Notes under the pieces: generated by a model
Seen by the model: only the letters and a program-made list of their open reading frames with translations
Database searches by the model: none
What the model was told of the DNA's origin: nothing
Source of the DNA: Chthonomonadaceae bacterium
GTDB taxonomy: Bacteria > Armatimonadota > Chthonomonadetes > Chthonomonadales > Chthonomonadaceae
DNA: 35,559 bases
Assembly (NCBI GenBank): GCA_025054835.1
Contig: JANWZQ010000047.1
Coordinates: 1-35,559 of the forward strand
Direction of reading: 5' to 3'
Shown: positions 23,950 to 31,972 of the stretch, in pieces
How positions within the stretch are numbered: the stretch's first letter is position 1
How the letters are laid out: every line of letters begins with the position of its first letter
Position numbers and translations under genes: made by a program

Positions 23950-24396
23950 ATGAACAACTATGTCTTCAGCACCGCAGGAAGCTGGGAAACCACCACCCTG
24001 TTCAATCACGGCCAGGAGGTGTTCGCCGTGCAGCTCTTCGTAGAGCTGCACGCTGGACGCGATGAGTGGGACGACCCGGTCAACGGCGGCATCTCCCGGG
24101 GCGGAGAGATGACTGCGCTGGTCCGCCCACAGGACAACCCTGCAGAGGAATGGCCCATCTTTCCCGGCCGTCTGGAGATGAACTTTCCGGGTCACCAGAT
24201 CGTTGTGGAGAACACGCACCCGGCCTTCGCGTTCGAGTACACACGGGTGTGGTACAACGGCCGCGAAGTCACAAACAGCATCATGGATGTTTACGTAGAT
24301 ATAAATGCTGCGGATAACGTCGTCCGTGCATACGTCACGATCTACAGAGATCGCTGGCTCGGCACCGATGAGGTAGCAACATACAACATTCTCTGA
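23950..24396 (+). CDS. Unrecognised soluble beta-rich protein
   Basis: From ATG 23950 the protein has 148 residues: MNNYVFSTAGSWETTTLFNHGQ at the beginning, then alternating hydrophobic strands (VFAVQLFVELHA, LEMNFPGHQIVVENTH, FAFEYTRVWYNGREV, VVRAYVTIYRDRW). There is no signal peptide or membrane helix. I do not recognise the family. The frame is open back to an ATG at 23866 (176 residues); AGGAG at 23933-23937 favours the shorter form, spacing 12. It precedes the FG-repeat protein by 115 bases in the same direction. Confidence 0.65.
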   Translation: MNNYVFSTAGSWETTTLFNHGQEVFAVQLFVELHAGRDEWDDPVNGGISRGGEMTALVRPQDNPAEEWPIFPGRLEMNFPGHQIVVENTHPAFAFEYTRVWYNGREVTNSIMDVYVDINAADNVVRAYVTIYRDRWLGTDEVATYNIL

Positions 24397-24399
24397 GCT

Positions 24400-24440
24400 A
24401 GCGAGATCGCTCCCGCAGGCACGCGATCGTCCGCCCTGCG
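24400..24440 (+). terminator. Tandem small hairpins, possible terminator
   Basis: AGCGA-GA-TCGCT (24400-24411) is followed by CGCAGG (24414-24419) pairing with CCTGCG (24435-24440). They lie just after the stop at 24396. There is no U-run; weak evidence. Confidence 0.25.
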
Positions 24441-24511
24441 TGATGGTCACTCCCGGGTTGCAGGATGTTCTCTCCCCTGCGACCTCAGGGCATACGTAAG
24501 GATGCAGATCG

Positions 24512-25363
24512 ATGAAAATGAGCACACATCTTCGCATGACCCGGTGGATGCGCACTGGTGTTGCAGTACTGCTGGCAACCGTGCTGCTATTTGAAGGTCT
24601 CAGCGCTCTGGCGCAGCGCCGGGGTAGTTTCGGTGGTAGCTCTTTTGGTGGAGGGCGATCGTTCGGAGGCTCTTTTGGACGTTCCGGCGGGTCCTTCGGA
24701 GGCTCTTTCGGCAGTGGACGCTCGTTCGGAGGAGGGAGCTCTTTCGGCGGAGGAATGTTTGGTGGAAGCCGCTCCTCGGGCTCCTTCGGCAGCGGGCGAT
24801 CGTTCGGAGGCTCCTTCGGCGGCAGTCGATCCAGCGGATCGTTCGGCGGGTCCTTCGGCAGCAGACGCTCAAACGATGCGGGCAGCTCCTTCGGGGGCTC
24901 CTTCGGCAGCGGGCGATCGTTCGGAGGCTCCTTCGGTAGTGGCGCACCGATGCCCGGACGCAGCTTCGGAAGCAGCGGTTCCTTCGGACGCAGCGGGTCG
25001 TTCGGCAGTGTGCGCACCGCAACGCGCCCACCGGCCTACTACGGCCAGCGCCCGATCAGCTCGCGCACCTACTACATCAACGGCACCCCCTACATCGGCC
25101 ACTCGTTCAGCTTCTGGAGCGGCTTCAGTCTGGGTTGGGCGCTGGGAAGCCCGCCATGGTACTTCTACACACCGTTCTCCCCCTACTTCTACTTCCATCG
25201 CCCGGTGCTCTACAACGGCGAACTGTACCCGGGCGGATTCAACTGGCTGAACTTCTTCATCGGCCTGCTGTTTTTCGCGTTCCTCATCTGGGTCATCTGG
25301 ATGGTGTTCCGCAATCTCTCCGGAGGCGGACGGCGTAAGATCCGTTACACAACGTACAACTGA
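24512..25363 (+). CDS. FG/SFGG-repeat secreted or membrane protein
   Basis: This 283-residue protein has a signal peptide (TGVAVLLATVLLFEGLSALA, cut near residue 35). A 130-residue low-complexity zone (about 36-168) follows, built of SFGG, SFGS and RSFGG units, with 20 SFG motifs and nearly no acidic residues. Next is an aromatic stretch (about 170-240; RPPAYYGQRP, SRTYYINGTPYIGHSF, PPWYFYTPFSPYFYFHRP) and a C-terminal membrane helix (FFIGLLFFAFLIWVIWMVF, about 247-265) with a basic tail. Similar Gly/Ser-rich proteins with a C-terminal helix exist in cyanobacteria (DUF1517-like), but I cannot claim homology. It is probably anchored with a disordered, sticky extracellular or periplasmic part. 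AGGATG precedes the ATG. Confidence 0.85.
   Translation: MKMSTHLRMTRWMRTGVAVLLATVLLFEGLSALAQRRGSFGGSSFGGGRSFGGSFGRSGGSFGGSFGSGRSFGGGSSFGGGMFGGSRSSGSFGSGRSFGGSFGGSRSSGSFGGSFGSRRSNDAGSSFGGSFGSGRSFGGSFGSGAPMPGRSFGSSGSFGRSGSFGSVRTATRPPAYYGQRPISSRTYYINGTPYIGHSFSFWSGFSLGWALGSPPWYFYTPFSPYFYFHRPVLYNGELYPGGFNWLNFFIGLLFFAFLIWVIWMVFRNLSGGGRRKIRYTTYN
24778..24936 (+). repeat. Two exact 42-base direct repeats inside the FG-repeat gene
   Basis: Bases 24778-24819 and 24895-24936 are identical over 42 bases and start 117 bases (39 codons) apart, so they are in frame. Each encodes a piece around SFGSGRSFGGSFG. Identity at silent sites points to a recent duplication or gene conversion rather than only protein-level selection. 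Confidence 0.9.
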
Positions 25364-25371
25364 CTGAAGCG

Positions 25372-25407
25372 GCACGTGCAGGCACGTCATCCAGTGCCTG
25401 CACGTGC
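25372..25407 (+). terminator. 14-bp perfect stem-loop after the FG-repeat gene
   Basis: GCACGTGCAGGCAC (25372-25385) is exactly complementary to GTGCCTGCACGTGC (25394-25407) with an 8-base loop. It begins eight bases after the stop at 25363. No U-run follows, but the stem is the strongest in the window and lies where a terminator is expected. Confidence 0.6.
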
Positions 25408-25501
25408 GCACCATGCACGGCTCCGAAACACAGGCATCCCTGCCCCGCATGTCACCCGGCGCCTCATGTGATGTGCGCTTCCGTCAGAAGGGAGCAACAC
25501 A

Positions 25502-26020
25502 GTGTTCAGCAAGCCCAATCCGAACTGGAAAGCAGCACAACCGCCACGCCCCAAAGCAGCCGATGTGGCGCGAATTCAGGGAGGTGGCCTGGTGCAGATC
25601 GTCATCACCAGTGTCTCCCCTCTGAACTACTACCTGTTCCTGAACGACAGGGCGGTCCCGCAGGAAGACGTGGAAAGCCTGACCATCTCCATCGACGCGC
25701 CAGCCCCGGAAAATCCCACCGGCGGCATCTACGCCACGCTTGCCTACCGTGCCCTGCAGGTCACCGGCGAAAAAGCCATGCAACGCGTCGCGCTGTTCCC
25801 CTGCACCATCGAGATCGTCGGTCTGGGGCGGCGCATCTCTGTCACCGCCATGCACGCCAACTCCCTGGAAGGCCTGTGGGTCACCCTCGGCCTCAAGCCC
25901 GACGGGACCGGTGCCGAACTCACAGGCCTGCGCGCCCTGCGCGTGCTCATCACCGATGGCATCGTGGACGCCAAGCTGACCTGGGAAGATGGCGAAACCG
26001 AAGACATCCTGCCGCAGTAG
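25502..26020 (+). CDS. Unrecognised soluble protein
   Basis: This 172-residue protein has no signal peptide and no membrane segment. The N-terminus is Pro/Lys-rich and likely flexible (MFSKPNPNWKAAQPPRPK). The rest alternates strands: GGLVQIVITSVSPLNYYLFLN, ESLTISIDAP, RVALFPCTIEIVGLGRRISVTA, GLWVTLGLKP, RALRVLITDGIVDAKLTWEDG. It has the look of a compact beta-sandwich. I do not recognise the family. The start is a GTG with AAGGGAG upstream. It lies between the FG-repeat gene's hairpin and an M48 protease gene 74 bases on, all in the same direction. Confidence 0.72.
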   Translation: MFSKPNPNWKAAQPPRPKAADVARIQGGGLVQIVITSVSPLNYYLFLNDRAVPQEDVESLTISIDAPAPENPTGGIYATLAYRALQVTGEKAMQRVALFPCTIEIVGLGRRISVTAMHANSLEGLWVTLGLKPDGTGAELTGLRALRVLITDGIVDAKLTWEDGETEDILPQ

Positions 26021-26094
26021 CGCCCGCAACCACCGTATGGTAACATAACAGCAGCGCGCAGACCATAGCAGGTTGTGGGAAGGACTCGGTTCTC

Positions 26095-27390
26095 ATGAGA
26101 AGCGCTGGCCAGAACTGGCCTTCAGAATTCCGCGGCTTCCTCTCAGCGGGCGCCCGATACATCGGGTGCCTGCCACTCCGCATGCTGGCCCTGGTGTTCC
26201 TCTGCACACACACCATCGGCTTCTCCGTGCCTGCCGCTCCCTGCTCCGAACCCCCTGCCAGACGTACTGAAGGCCTCGCAGTCATCCCCCCTGCAACCGA
26301 CGACGACAACGAAGTCCGCCTGGGCCGTCAGAACGCCGAGGAGCACGACCGGCAGGTCAAACTGATCACCGACCCGGCCATCGTAGAACGGGTCAATCGC
26401 ATCGGGCAGGAGATCGCCGCGATCGCCAATACCGTCCCCATTCCCGCGCGCTGGGGAAGCTCACAGCTCAAGCAGTTCCGCTACTCCTTCAAAGTGGTGG
26501 ACGATAAAGACGTCAATGCCTACTCCCTTCCGGGTGGATTCATCTACGTCAACAAAGGCCTGCTGGACTTCGTGCGCTCGGACGATGAGCTGGCAGGCGT
26601 GCTGGCCCACGAGGTTGCACACGCCGCGCACCACCACATGATGAAGCTCCTGCGCGAACAGAGCCGCATCGACCGGGCCACCCTGCCCCTGCGCCTGCTC
26701 GCCATGGGCCTGCTCATCGGAAAACCCGGTGCCAACGCCAACGACGCACAGAACCTCCTGCTGGCCACCCAGCTCTACGCCATCGCCCGGATCAACTCCT
26801 ACGGCATCGAGGCAGAAAAGGACGCCGATCACATGGCCATCCACCTGCTCCTGCGCACCCGGTACAACCCGGTCGGACTGTACAGCTTCATGTCCCGTCT
26901 GGCCCTGCTGGAGCGCAGCAAAATTGCCGTGGACCTGGGCATCTTCCGCACACACCCTCCCGGAGAGGAAAGGGTGGCCGCCGCGCAGGAGCTCCTTGCG
27001 GACCTGAACATCCCCATCCGATTGAGCGAAGTCGATCCCACGTTGCAGGCCACAGTCACCATGGTACCGGGGCCCGATGGCGACACCCGGCTGGCCGAGA
27101 TCCGGTTCCGGGATATCGTCCTCTGTCGCGTCGCGGCAGACAGCAAATACTCGGCGCAGGAACGGGGACAGCAGATCGCACGCCGCCTGACCGCTCTGAT
27201 CGATACCCGCCTGATGCCGTTCGAAGTTCGGACCAGCGCCGACCAGACCCGCGTACTCGTTCGGGGCACCCCCCTGCTGACGGCAACCGACGCACGTGCC
27301 CAGAACAAAACAGTGCCGCAACTCGCTCGCGAGCTAGCCGACGCAATCCTGCAGGTCACACAATCGCGTCTGCTCCTCTCCGCACAGTAA
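26095..27390 (+). CDS. M48 family zinc metalloprotease, secreted or anchored
   Basis: This 431-residue peptidase has an N-terminal hydrophobic segment (about residues 25-48, LRMLALVFLCTHTIGFSVPA) that can act as signal peptide or anchor. The M48 domain spans about 70-310. Zinc ligands are His172 and His176 in HEVAH (preceded by DDELAGVLA) and probably Glu241 in EAEKDADHMA. VNAYSLPGGFIYVNKGLLD is typical of BepA/YggG and LoiP relatives, which care for outer-envelope protein quality. The C-terminal 110 residues form a further mixed domain without TPR signs. GGAAGGA precedes the ATG. It is 209 bases before rpoB, which has its own promoter. Confidence 0.92.
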   Translation: MRSAGQNWPSEFRGFLSAGARYIGCLPLRMLALVFLCTHTIGFSVPAAPCSEPPARRTEGLAVIPPATDDDNEVRLGRQNAEEHDRQVKLITDPAIVERVNRIGQEIAAIANTVPIPARWGSSQLKQFRYSFKVVDDKDVNAYSLPGGFIYVNKGLLDFVRSDDELAGVLAHEVAHAAHHHMMKLLREQSRIDRATLPLRLLAMGLLIGKPGANANDAQNLLLATQLYAIARINSYGIEAEKDADHMAIHLLLRTRYNPVGLYSFMSRLALLERSKIAVDLGIFRTHPPGEERVAAAQELLADLNIPIRLSEVDPTLQATVTMVPGPDGDTRLAEIRFRDIVLCRVAADSKYSAQERGQQIARRLTALIDTRLMPFEVRTSADQTRVLVRGTPLLTATDARAQNKTVPQLARELADAILQVTQSRLLLSAQ

Positions 27391-27535
27391 CAACTCCACA
27401 CAATGCAACAGCCATTGCGCACAACCAGAACAGAACGGTTGCCCGCCTTCACAGGAAAACCTGCAACTTTCCCTGTCCCGTCGCTGTCATATCCGTGAAT
27501 CCCTCGGAGATTTTTCGAAAAAAGCAGCGAAACGC

Positions 27536-27565
27536 TTGACAGATCGTAAAAAAATGTGGTATTCT
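27536..27565 (+). promoter_or_regulatory. rpoB promoter
   Basis: TTGACA at 27536-27541, an 18-base spacer with an A-run, and TATTCT at 27560-27565. Predicted start of transcription is near 27572, leaving a leader of about 28 bases with AGGAGG (27587-27592) before the TTG start. The upstream stretch 27391-27535 holds no gene. Confidence 0.85.
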
Positions 27566-27599
27566 GGCGTTTCGTGTTCAGGCATAGGAGGGCGCTCCC

Positions 27600-30500
27600 T
27601 TGAGAGAAATTCAGCACGCAGCCAAGCGCACCACGCACGTCATCGACATCCCGAACCTCGTTGAACTGCAACTGAACTCCTACAAGTGGTTTCTGGAAGA
27701 AGGACTGCAGGAACTCTTCAATAGCTTCTCCCCGATCTACGACTTCACCGGCAACATCTCCATCTCCCTGACGGACTTCACACTCGGGGAGCCCAAATAC
27801 TCCGTGGAAGAGTGCCGGGATCGGGATATGACCTTCGAGGTTCCAATCAAAGCCCGCGTCCTGTTGAAACAGGCCAACAAAGAAGAGATTGAGAGCGAAG
27901 TGTACCTGGGCGATCTGCCCCTCATGACGGACAAGGGCACGTTCGTCATCAATGGCGCCGAACGCGTGGTCGTCAGCCAGCTGGCACGTTCCCCCGGAGT
28001 CTACTTCAAGGAAGATCTGGACTACTCCGGCAAAAACCTCTACGAGGCTACCATCATCCCGCAGGAAGGCGGATGGGTGGAAATCGAAACCGACAACAGC
28101 GATCAGGTCACGGTCAAGATCGGGCAGAACAAAAAGTTCCCCCTCACCACCCTCCTGCGCGCCCTGGAAGCGTTCGATCAGGCCAAACCCGCCATCGAAA
28201 TGAAAATCCAGGACGTCCTCGATCGCTTCTGGCTCTACAAAGCGGTCCAGATCACCAATGATCAGGGCCGCGTGCTCTCCGTAGAGACCCGGCCGGACAT
28301 CTTCCTCGCCTACTACCTTGCCGCGCCCGTCATCGATGACCGCACCGGAGCAATCATCGCCGAAGAAGGCACAAAGGCAACACGCGAGTTCCTGCAGCAA
28401 CTCGCCGAAAAAGTAGGCCCGGAAAAAATCATCCACCTGCGCTCACGCACCGAACGCACCGAGGACATCCTCGATATGTTCTCGTCTCGCAAAGTCCTGC
28501 AATCTCCCACCGCAGAGATGCTCCTGCACAAACGCCCGGTACAGGACATTGTCGACGATCGAGGCAAGGTGCTCGTCAAGGCCTACGCCCGCATCAACGA
28601 TAAGACCACAGCCAACGCGGTCGCCCGGCTCAAACTGCCCTCCATCGAGGTACTGGAAGTTAACAACTACGTGGAGGCCACCCTGGAGCAGGACGCAGCT
28701 ATCGACGCCGAAACAGCCCTGCTCGACATCTACCGCAAAATACGTCCCAGCGATCCGGCCAGCCAGGAGTCTGCCAGAAACCTGATACAGTCCACCTTCT
28801 TCGATCCACGTCGCTACGATCTGGCCAAAGTAGGGCGGTACAAGGTCAACAAGAAGCTCGGCACCGAACTGCCCCTCACCGTGCGCACGCTTACCAAAGA
28901 GGACTTCGTCAGCATCCTGCGCTACATCATCAACCTGAACGCAGGCGAAGGCCGGGGCCCCGATGGCAAGCCCATCAACCCCGTCTCCACAGACGACATC
29001 GACCATCTGGAGAACAAACGCGTGCGCAGCGTAGGCGAACTGCTCGCCTCCCAGCTCCGGCAGGGCTTCCTGCGCATGGAGAAAGTCGCCAAAGAGCGCA
29101 TGACCAGCGCCGACTCGGATAACATCATCCCGAGCATGATCCTCTCCATGAAGCCGATCAGCTCGGCCATCAAAGCTTTCTTCGGCTCCTCACAACTCTC
29201 CCAGTTCATGGACCAGACCAACCCGCTGGCAGAGCTGACCGCCAAACGGCGCGTCTCCGCGCTCGGGCCCGGAGGCCTCTCCCGACAGTCGGCCAAGCTG
29301 GAAGTCCGCGACGTCCACCACAGCCACTACGGGCGCATCTGCCCCATCGAAACCCCGGAAGGCCCCAACATTGGCCTGATCGGATCCCTCGCCGTATACG
29401 CCCGTGTGGATGAGTACGGGTTCATCAAAACCCCCTTCCGGAAAGTCGTCCTCGAGAAGGACGCTAACGGCGTCGAAAGAGCACGCGCCACCGACGAAAT
29501 CGTCTGGATGACCGCCGACGAAGACCACCGGCACTACATCGCGCCCGCCAACCTCAAGCTGGACGAGAACGGCTTCATCCTCGACGAAACCGTGCAGGTG
29601 CGCTACGAGGAGTCGTACCCGATCATCCCCAGCAAACGCGTGGAGTACATGGACGTCGCGCCCGTACAGCTGATCTCCATCGCCACGGCGATGATCCCGT
29701 TCATCGAAAACGATGAGGCCACGCGCGCGCTGATGGGCGCCAACATGCAACGGCAGGCCGTACCCACCCTGCGCCCGGATGCCCCGATCGTCAAGACCGG
29801 TCTGGAGCGACGCACCGCGCTTGACTCCGGCGCCATGGTCCTGGCCCGACGGTCCGGCGTCGTCACACGCGTTACGGCCGAACAGATCGACGTGCGCACC
29901 GACGACGGGCGCATCGACAGCTACCGCCTGATCAACCTGCTCCGATCCAATAACTCCACCTGCATCACCCAGCGCCCTCTGGTCCACAAAGGACAACGCG
30001 TCCGGCAAGGACAGGTGCTCACCGACGGGCCCTGCACCGATCAGGGTGAACTCGCCCTCGGACAGAACGTGCTCGTCGCCTTCATGCCCTGGGGTGGCTA
30101 CAACTACGAGGACGCCATCCTCCTCTCCGAGCGTCTCGTCAAGGACGACGTGTTCACATCCATCCACATCGAAGAGTTCGACACAGAAGCACGCGACACC
30201 AAACTCGGGCCGGAAGAGATCACCCGGGACATCCCCAACATCGGCGAGGACATGCTCAAAGATCTGGACGAGAACGGGATCATCCGCATCGGCGCCGAAG
30301 TCCGCCCGGAAGACATCCTCGTCGGGAAAGTTGCCCCCAAAGGACAGGGTGAGCTCACCGCTGAAGAACGCCTGATCATCGCCATCTTCGGGAAGAAAGC
30401 AGAAGAAACCCGCGACGTGTCCCTGCGTGTCCCTCACGGCAACGGCGGACGCGTGGTCGACGTCAAAGTCTTCAGTCGCTTCAAATATCAGGGCTCCCGC

Positions 30501-31829
30501 GACAAGCGGATCTACCACTTCTGCCGGCGCCCCGACCCCAACCAGCGCGACATGGAAGACGGTGAGCTGATCCGCCTCCAGCCCGATGAGCTGAGCGCGG
30601 GCGTCAACATGCTGGTGCGCGTCTACATCGCGCAGAAGCGCAAGATCATGGAAGGCGACAAGATGGCCGGACGCCACGGCAACAAGGGCGTCATCTCCAA
30701 AATCCTGCCCGTAGAAGACATGCCCTTCCTGCCCGATGGCACCCCGGTCGACATCGTGCTCAACCCACTCGGTGTGCCCTCGCGTATGAACATCGGCCAG
30801 ATCCTGGAGACTCACCTCGGCTACGTGGGCAAGCACCTCGGATGCTCCTTCATCAATCCCGCCTTCGAGGGCTCCACAGAACCCGAGATCCTCGGCGAGA
30901 TGGAACGTCTGGCAGCGCACCTGCGTCGCCGCACACTGGAGAACTATGTCAACAGTGAGCTGCGTCTGGGCATGCAATTCCGCGACAGCGACACGCCCGA
31001 GCAGATGCTCGATCAGATCCGGGAACAGCTCAAAACGCTGGACGCGCTCCGCCTGGAAGAGATCAGCCGGATCGTCGCCGCGCCCCCTGTCATCTCCCCG
31101 TTCGAGCAGGAACGCATGGCCGGCAACGGCGACGGCACCGCCATGCTCTCCACGCGTGAGACCGAAACACCCGGTGCCGACGCCACACCGATCCCGGTTC
31201 CGGAAAACTACGACTACGAGCAGATCATCGCACGCATCCGGCAGAACGCATGGCAACGCGCCGGCTACGACCCGAGCACTGGCAAGACCTGGTTGCGCGA
31301 TGGCCTCACCGGCGAACTGTTCAACATGCCCGTGACCGTCGGAGTCATCTATATGCTCAAGCTGGCCCACCTGGTCGACGACAAGATCCACGCGCGCTCC
31401 ACAGGCCCTTACTCCCTGGTCACACAACAACCTCTGGGAGGTAAGGCCCAGTTCGGCGGACAACGCTTCGGCGAAATGGAAGTCTGGGCCCTTGAGGCCT
31501 ACGGCGCAGCCTACACGCTCCAGGAAATCCTCACCATCAAGTCCGATGATGTGCTGGGACGGGTCAAAACCTACGAGAGCATTGTCAAAGGTGAGAACAT
31601 TCTGGAACCCGGCGTGCCCGAGTCGTTCAAGATCCTCGTGAATGAACTGCAGAGCCTGGGCCTCAAGGTCACTGTTCTGGACGAAAACGACCGGGAGATC
31701 GACCTGCGCGATCGGGACGACGACGTAGACCCCCGCGAAGACCCGGTCAACGCCGCCAATCGCCGGCGCCAGAAAGCACTCGGCCTGCCCGCTTTCGAGG
31801 AAGAGTCACCCTACTCCTCTTCCTCCTGA
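27600..31829 (+). CDS. rpoB: RNA polymerase beta subunit
   Basis: This 1409-residue protein is the complete beta subunit. It begins at TTG 27600, eight bases after AGGAGG. Clear landmarks are [20 protein letters not shown] near the N-terminus, the rifampicin region from residue 529 ([20 protein letters not shown]), [32 protein letters not shown] and [17 protein letters not shown] with the active-site lysines. The C-terminus has the clamp contact [26 protein letters not shown]. Residue 548 is Ala where E. coli has His526, a main rifampicin contact; neighbours equivalent to Asp516 and Ser531 are kept. The tail after about residue 1370 is charged and Ser-rich. rpoC follows after 143 bases. Confidence 0.98.
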   Translation: MREIQHAAKRTTHVIDIPNLVELQLNSYKWFLEEGLQELFNSFSPIYDFTGNISISLTDFTLGEPKYSVEECRDRDMTFEVPIKARVLLKQANKEEIESEVYLGDLPLMTDKGTFVINGAERVVVSQLARSPGVYFKEDLDYSGKNLYEATIIPQEGGWVEIETDNSDQVTVKIGQNKKFPLTTLLRALEAFDQAKPAIEMKIQDVLDRFWLYKAVQITNDQGRVLSVETRPDIFLAYYLAAPVIDDRTGAIIAEEGTKATREFLQQLAEKVGPEKIIHLRSRTERTEDILDMFSSRKVLQSPTAEMLLHKRPVQDIVDDRGKVLVKAYARINDKTTANAVARLKLPSIEVLEVNNYVEATLEQDAAIDAETALLDIYRKIRPSDPASQESARNLIQSTFFDPRRYDLAKVGRYKVNKKLGTELPLTVRTLTKEDFVSILRYIINLNAGEGRGPDGKPINPVSTDDIDHLENKRVRSVGELLASQLRQGFLRMEKVAKERMTSADSDNIIPSMILSMKPISSAIKAFFGSSQLSQFMDQTNPLAELTAKRRVSALGPGGLSRQSAKLEVRDVHHSHYGRICPIETPEGPNIGLIGSLAVYARVDEYGFIKTPFRKVVLEKDANGVERARATDEIVWMTADEDHRHYIAPANLKLDENGFILDETVQVRYEESYPIIPSKRVEYMDVAPVQLISIATAMIPFIENDEATRALMGANMQRQAVPTLRPDAPIVKTGLERRTALDSGAMVLARRSGVVTRVTAEQIDVRTDDGRIDSYRLINLLRSNNSTCITQRPLVHKGQRVRQGQVLTDGPCTDQGELALGQNVLVAFMPWGGYNYEDAILLSERLVKDDVFTSIHIEEFDTEARDTKLGPEEITRDIPNIGEDMLKDLDENGIIRIGAEVRPEDILVGKVAPKGQGELTAEERLIIAIFGKKAEETRDVSLRVPHGNGGRVVDVKVFSRFKYQGSRDKRIYHFCRRPDPNQRDMEDGELIRLQPDELSAGVNMLVRVYIAQKRKIMEGDKMAGRHGNKGVISKILPVEDMPFLPDGTPVDIVLNPLGVPSRMNIGQILETHLGYVGKHLGCSFINPAFEGSTEPEILGEMERLAAHLRRRTLENYVNSELRLGMQFRDSDTPEQMLDQIREQLKTLDALRLEEISRIVAAPPVISPFEQERMAGNGDGTAMLSTRETETPGADATPIPVPENYDYEQIIARIRQNAWQRAGYDPSTGKTWLRDGLTGELFNMPVTVGVIYMLKLAHLVDDKIHARSTGPYSLVTQQPLGGKAQFGGQRFGEMEVWALEAYGAAYTLQEILTIKSDDVLGRVKTYESIVKGENILEPGVPESFKILVNELQSLGLKVTVLDENDREIDLRDRDDDVDPREDPVNAANRRRQKALGLPAFEEESPYSSSS

Positions 31830-31891
31830 TCCGCACGCCGGATCGGGTCCGAAGCGCACCGGCCCCCTGATGTCTGTCCTACTGGATCGCC

Positions 31892-31945
31892 GGGGTTGAG
31901 ACCGGCATCGCCCGCGCAACGGTCAGCAGCACACGGTCTCACCCC
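31892..31945 (+). other. Stem-loop in the rpoB-rpoC spacer
   Basis: GGGGTTGAGACC (31892-31903) pairs with GGTCTCACCCC (31935-31945): eleven pairs with one bulged T and a 31-base loop. It lies between rpoB and the GGAGG ribosome site of rpoC (31957-31961). It could be an RNA processing site or affect rpoC translation (inference). Confidence 0.5.
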
Positions 31946-31972
31946 CGCTTCCTTCTGGAGGAAATACCGAAC

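Noticed and set aside
23905-25017. 370-residue minus-strand open frame rich in PPKEP/RPLPKE repeats
   Set aside because: It is the reverse reading of the SFGG repeat array; the signal peptide, ribosome site and membrane helix are on the plus strand.
29190-31463. 757-residue minus-strand open frame inside rpoB
   Set aside because: It is antisense to a fully conserved rpoB and made by GC-rich third positions; no motif seen in it.
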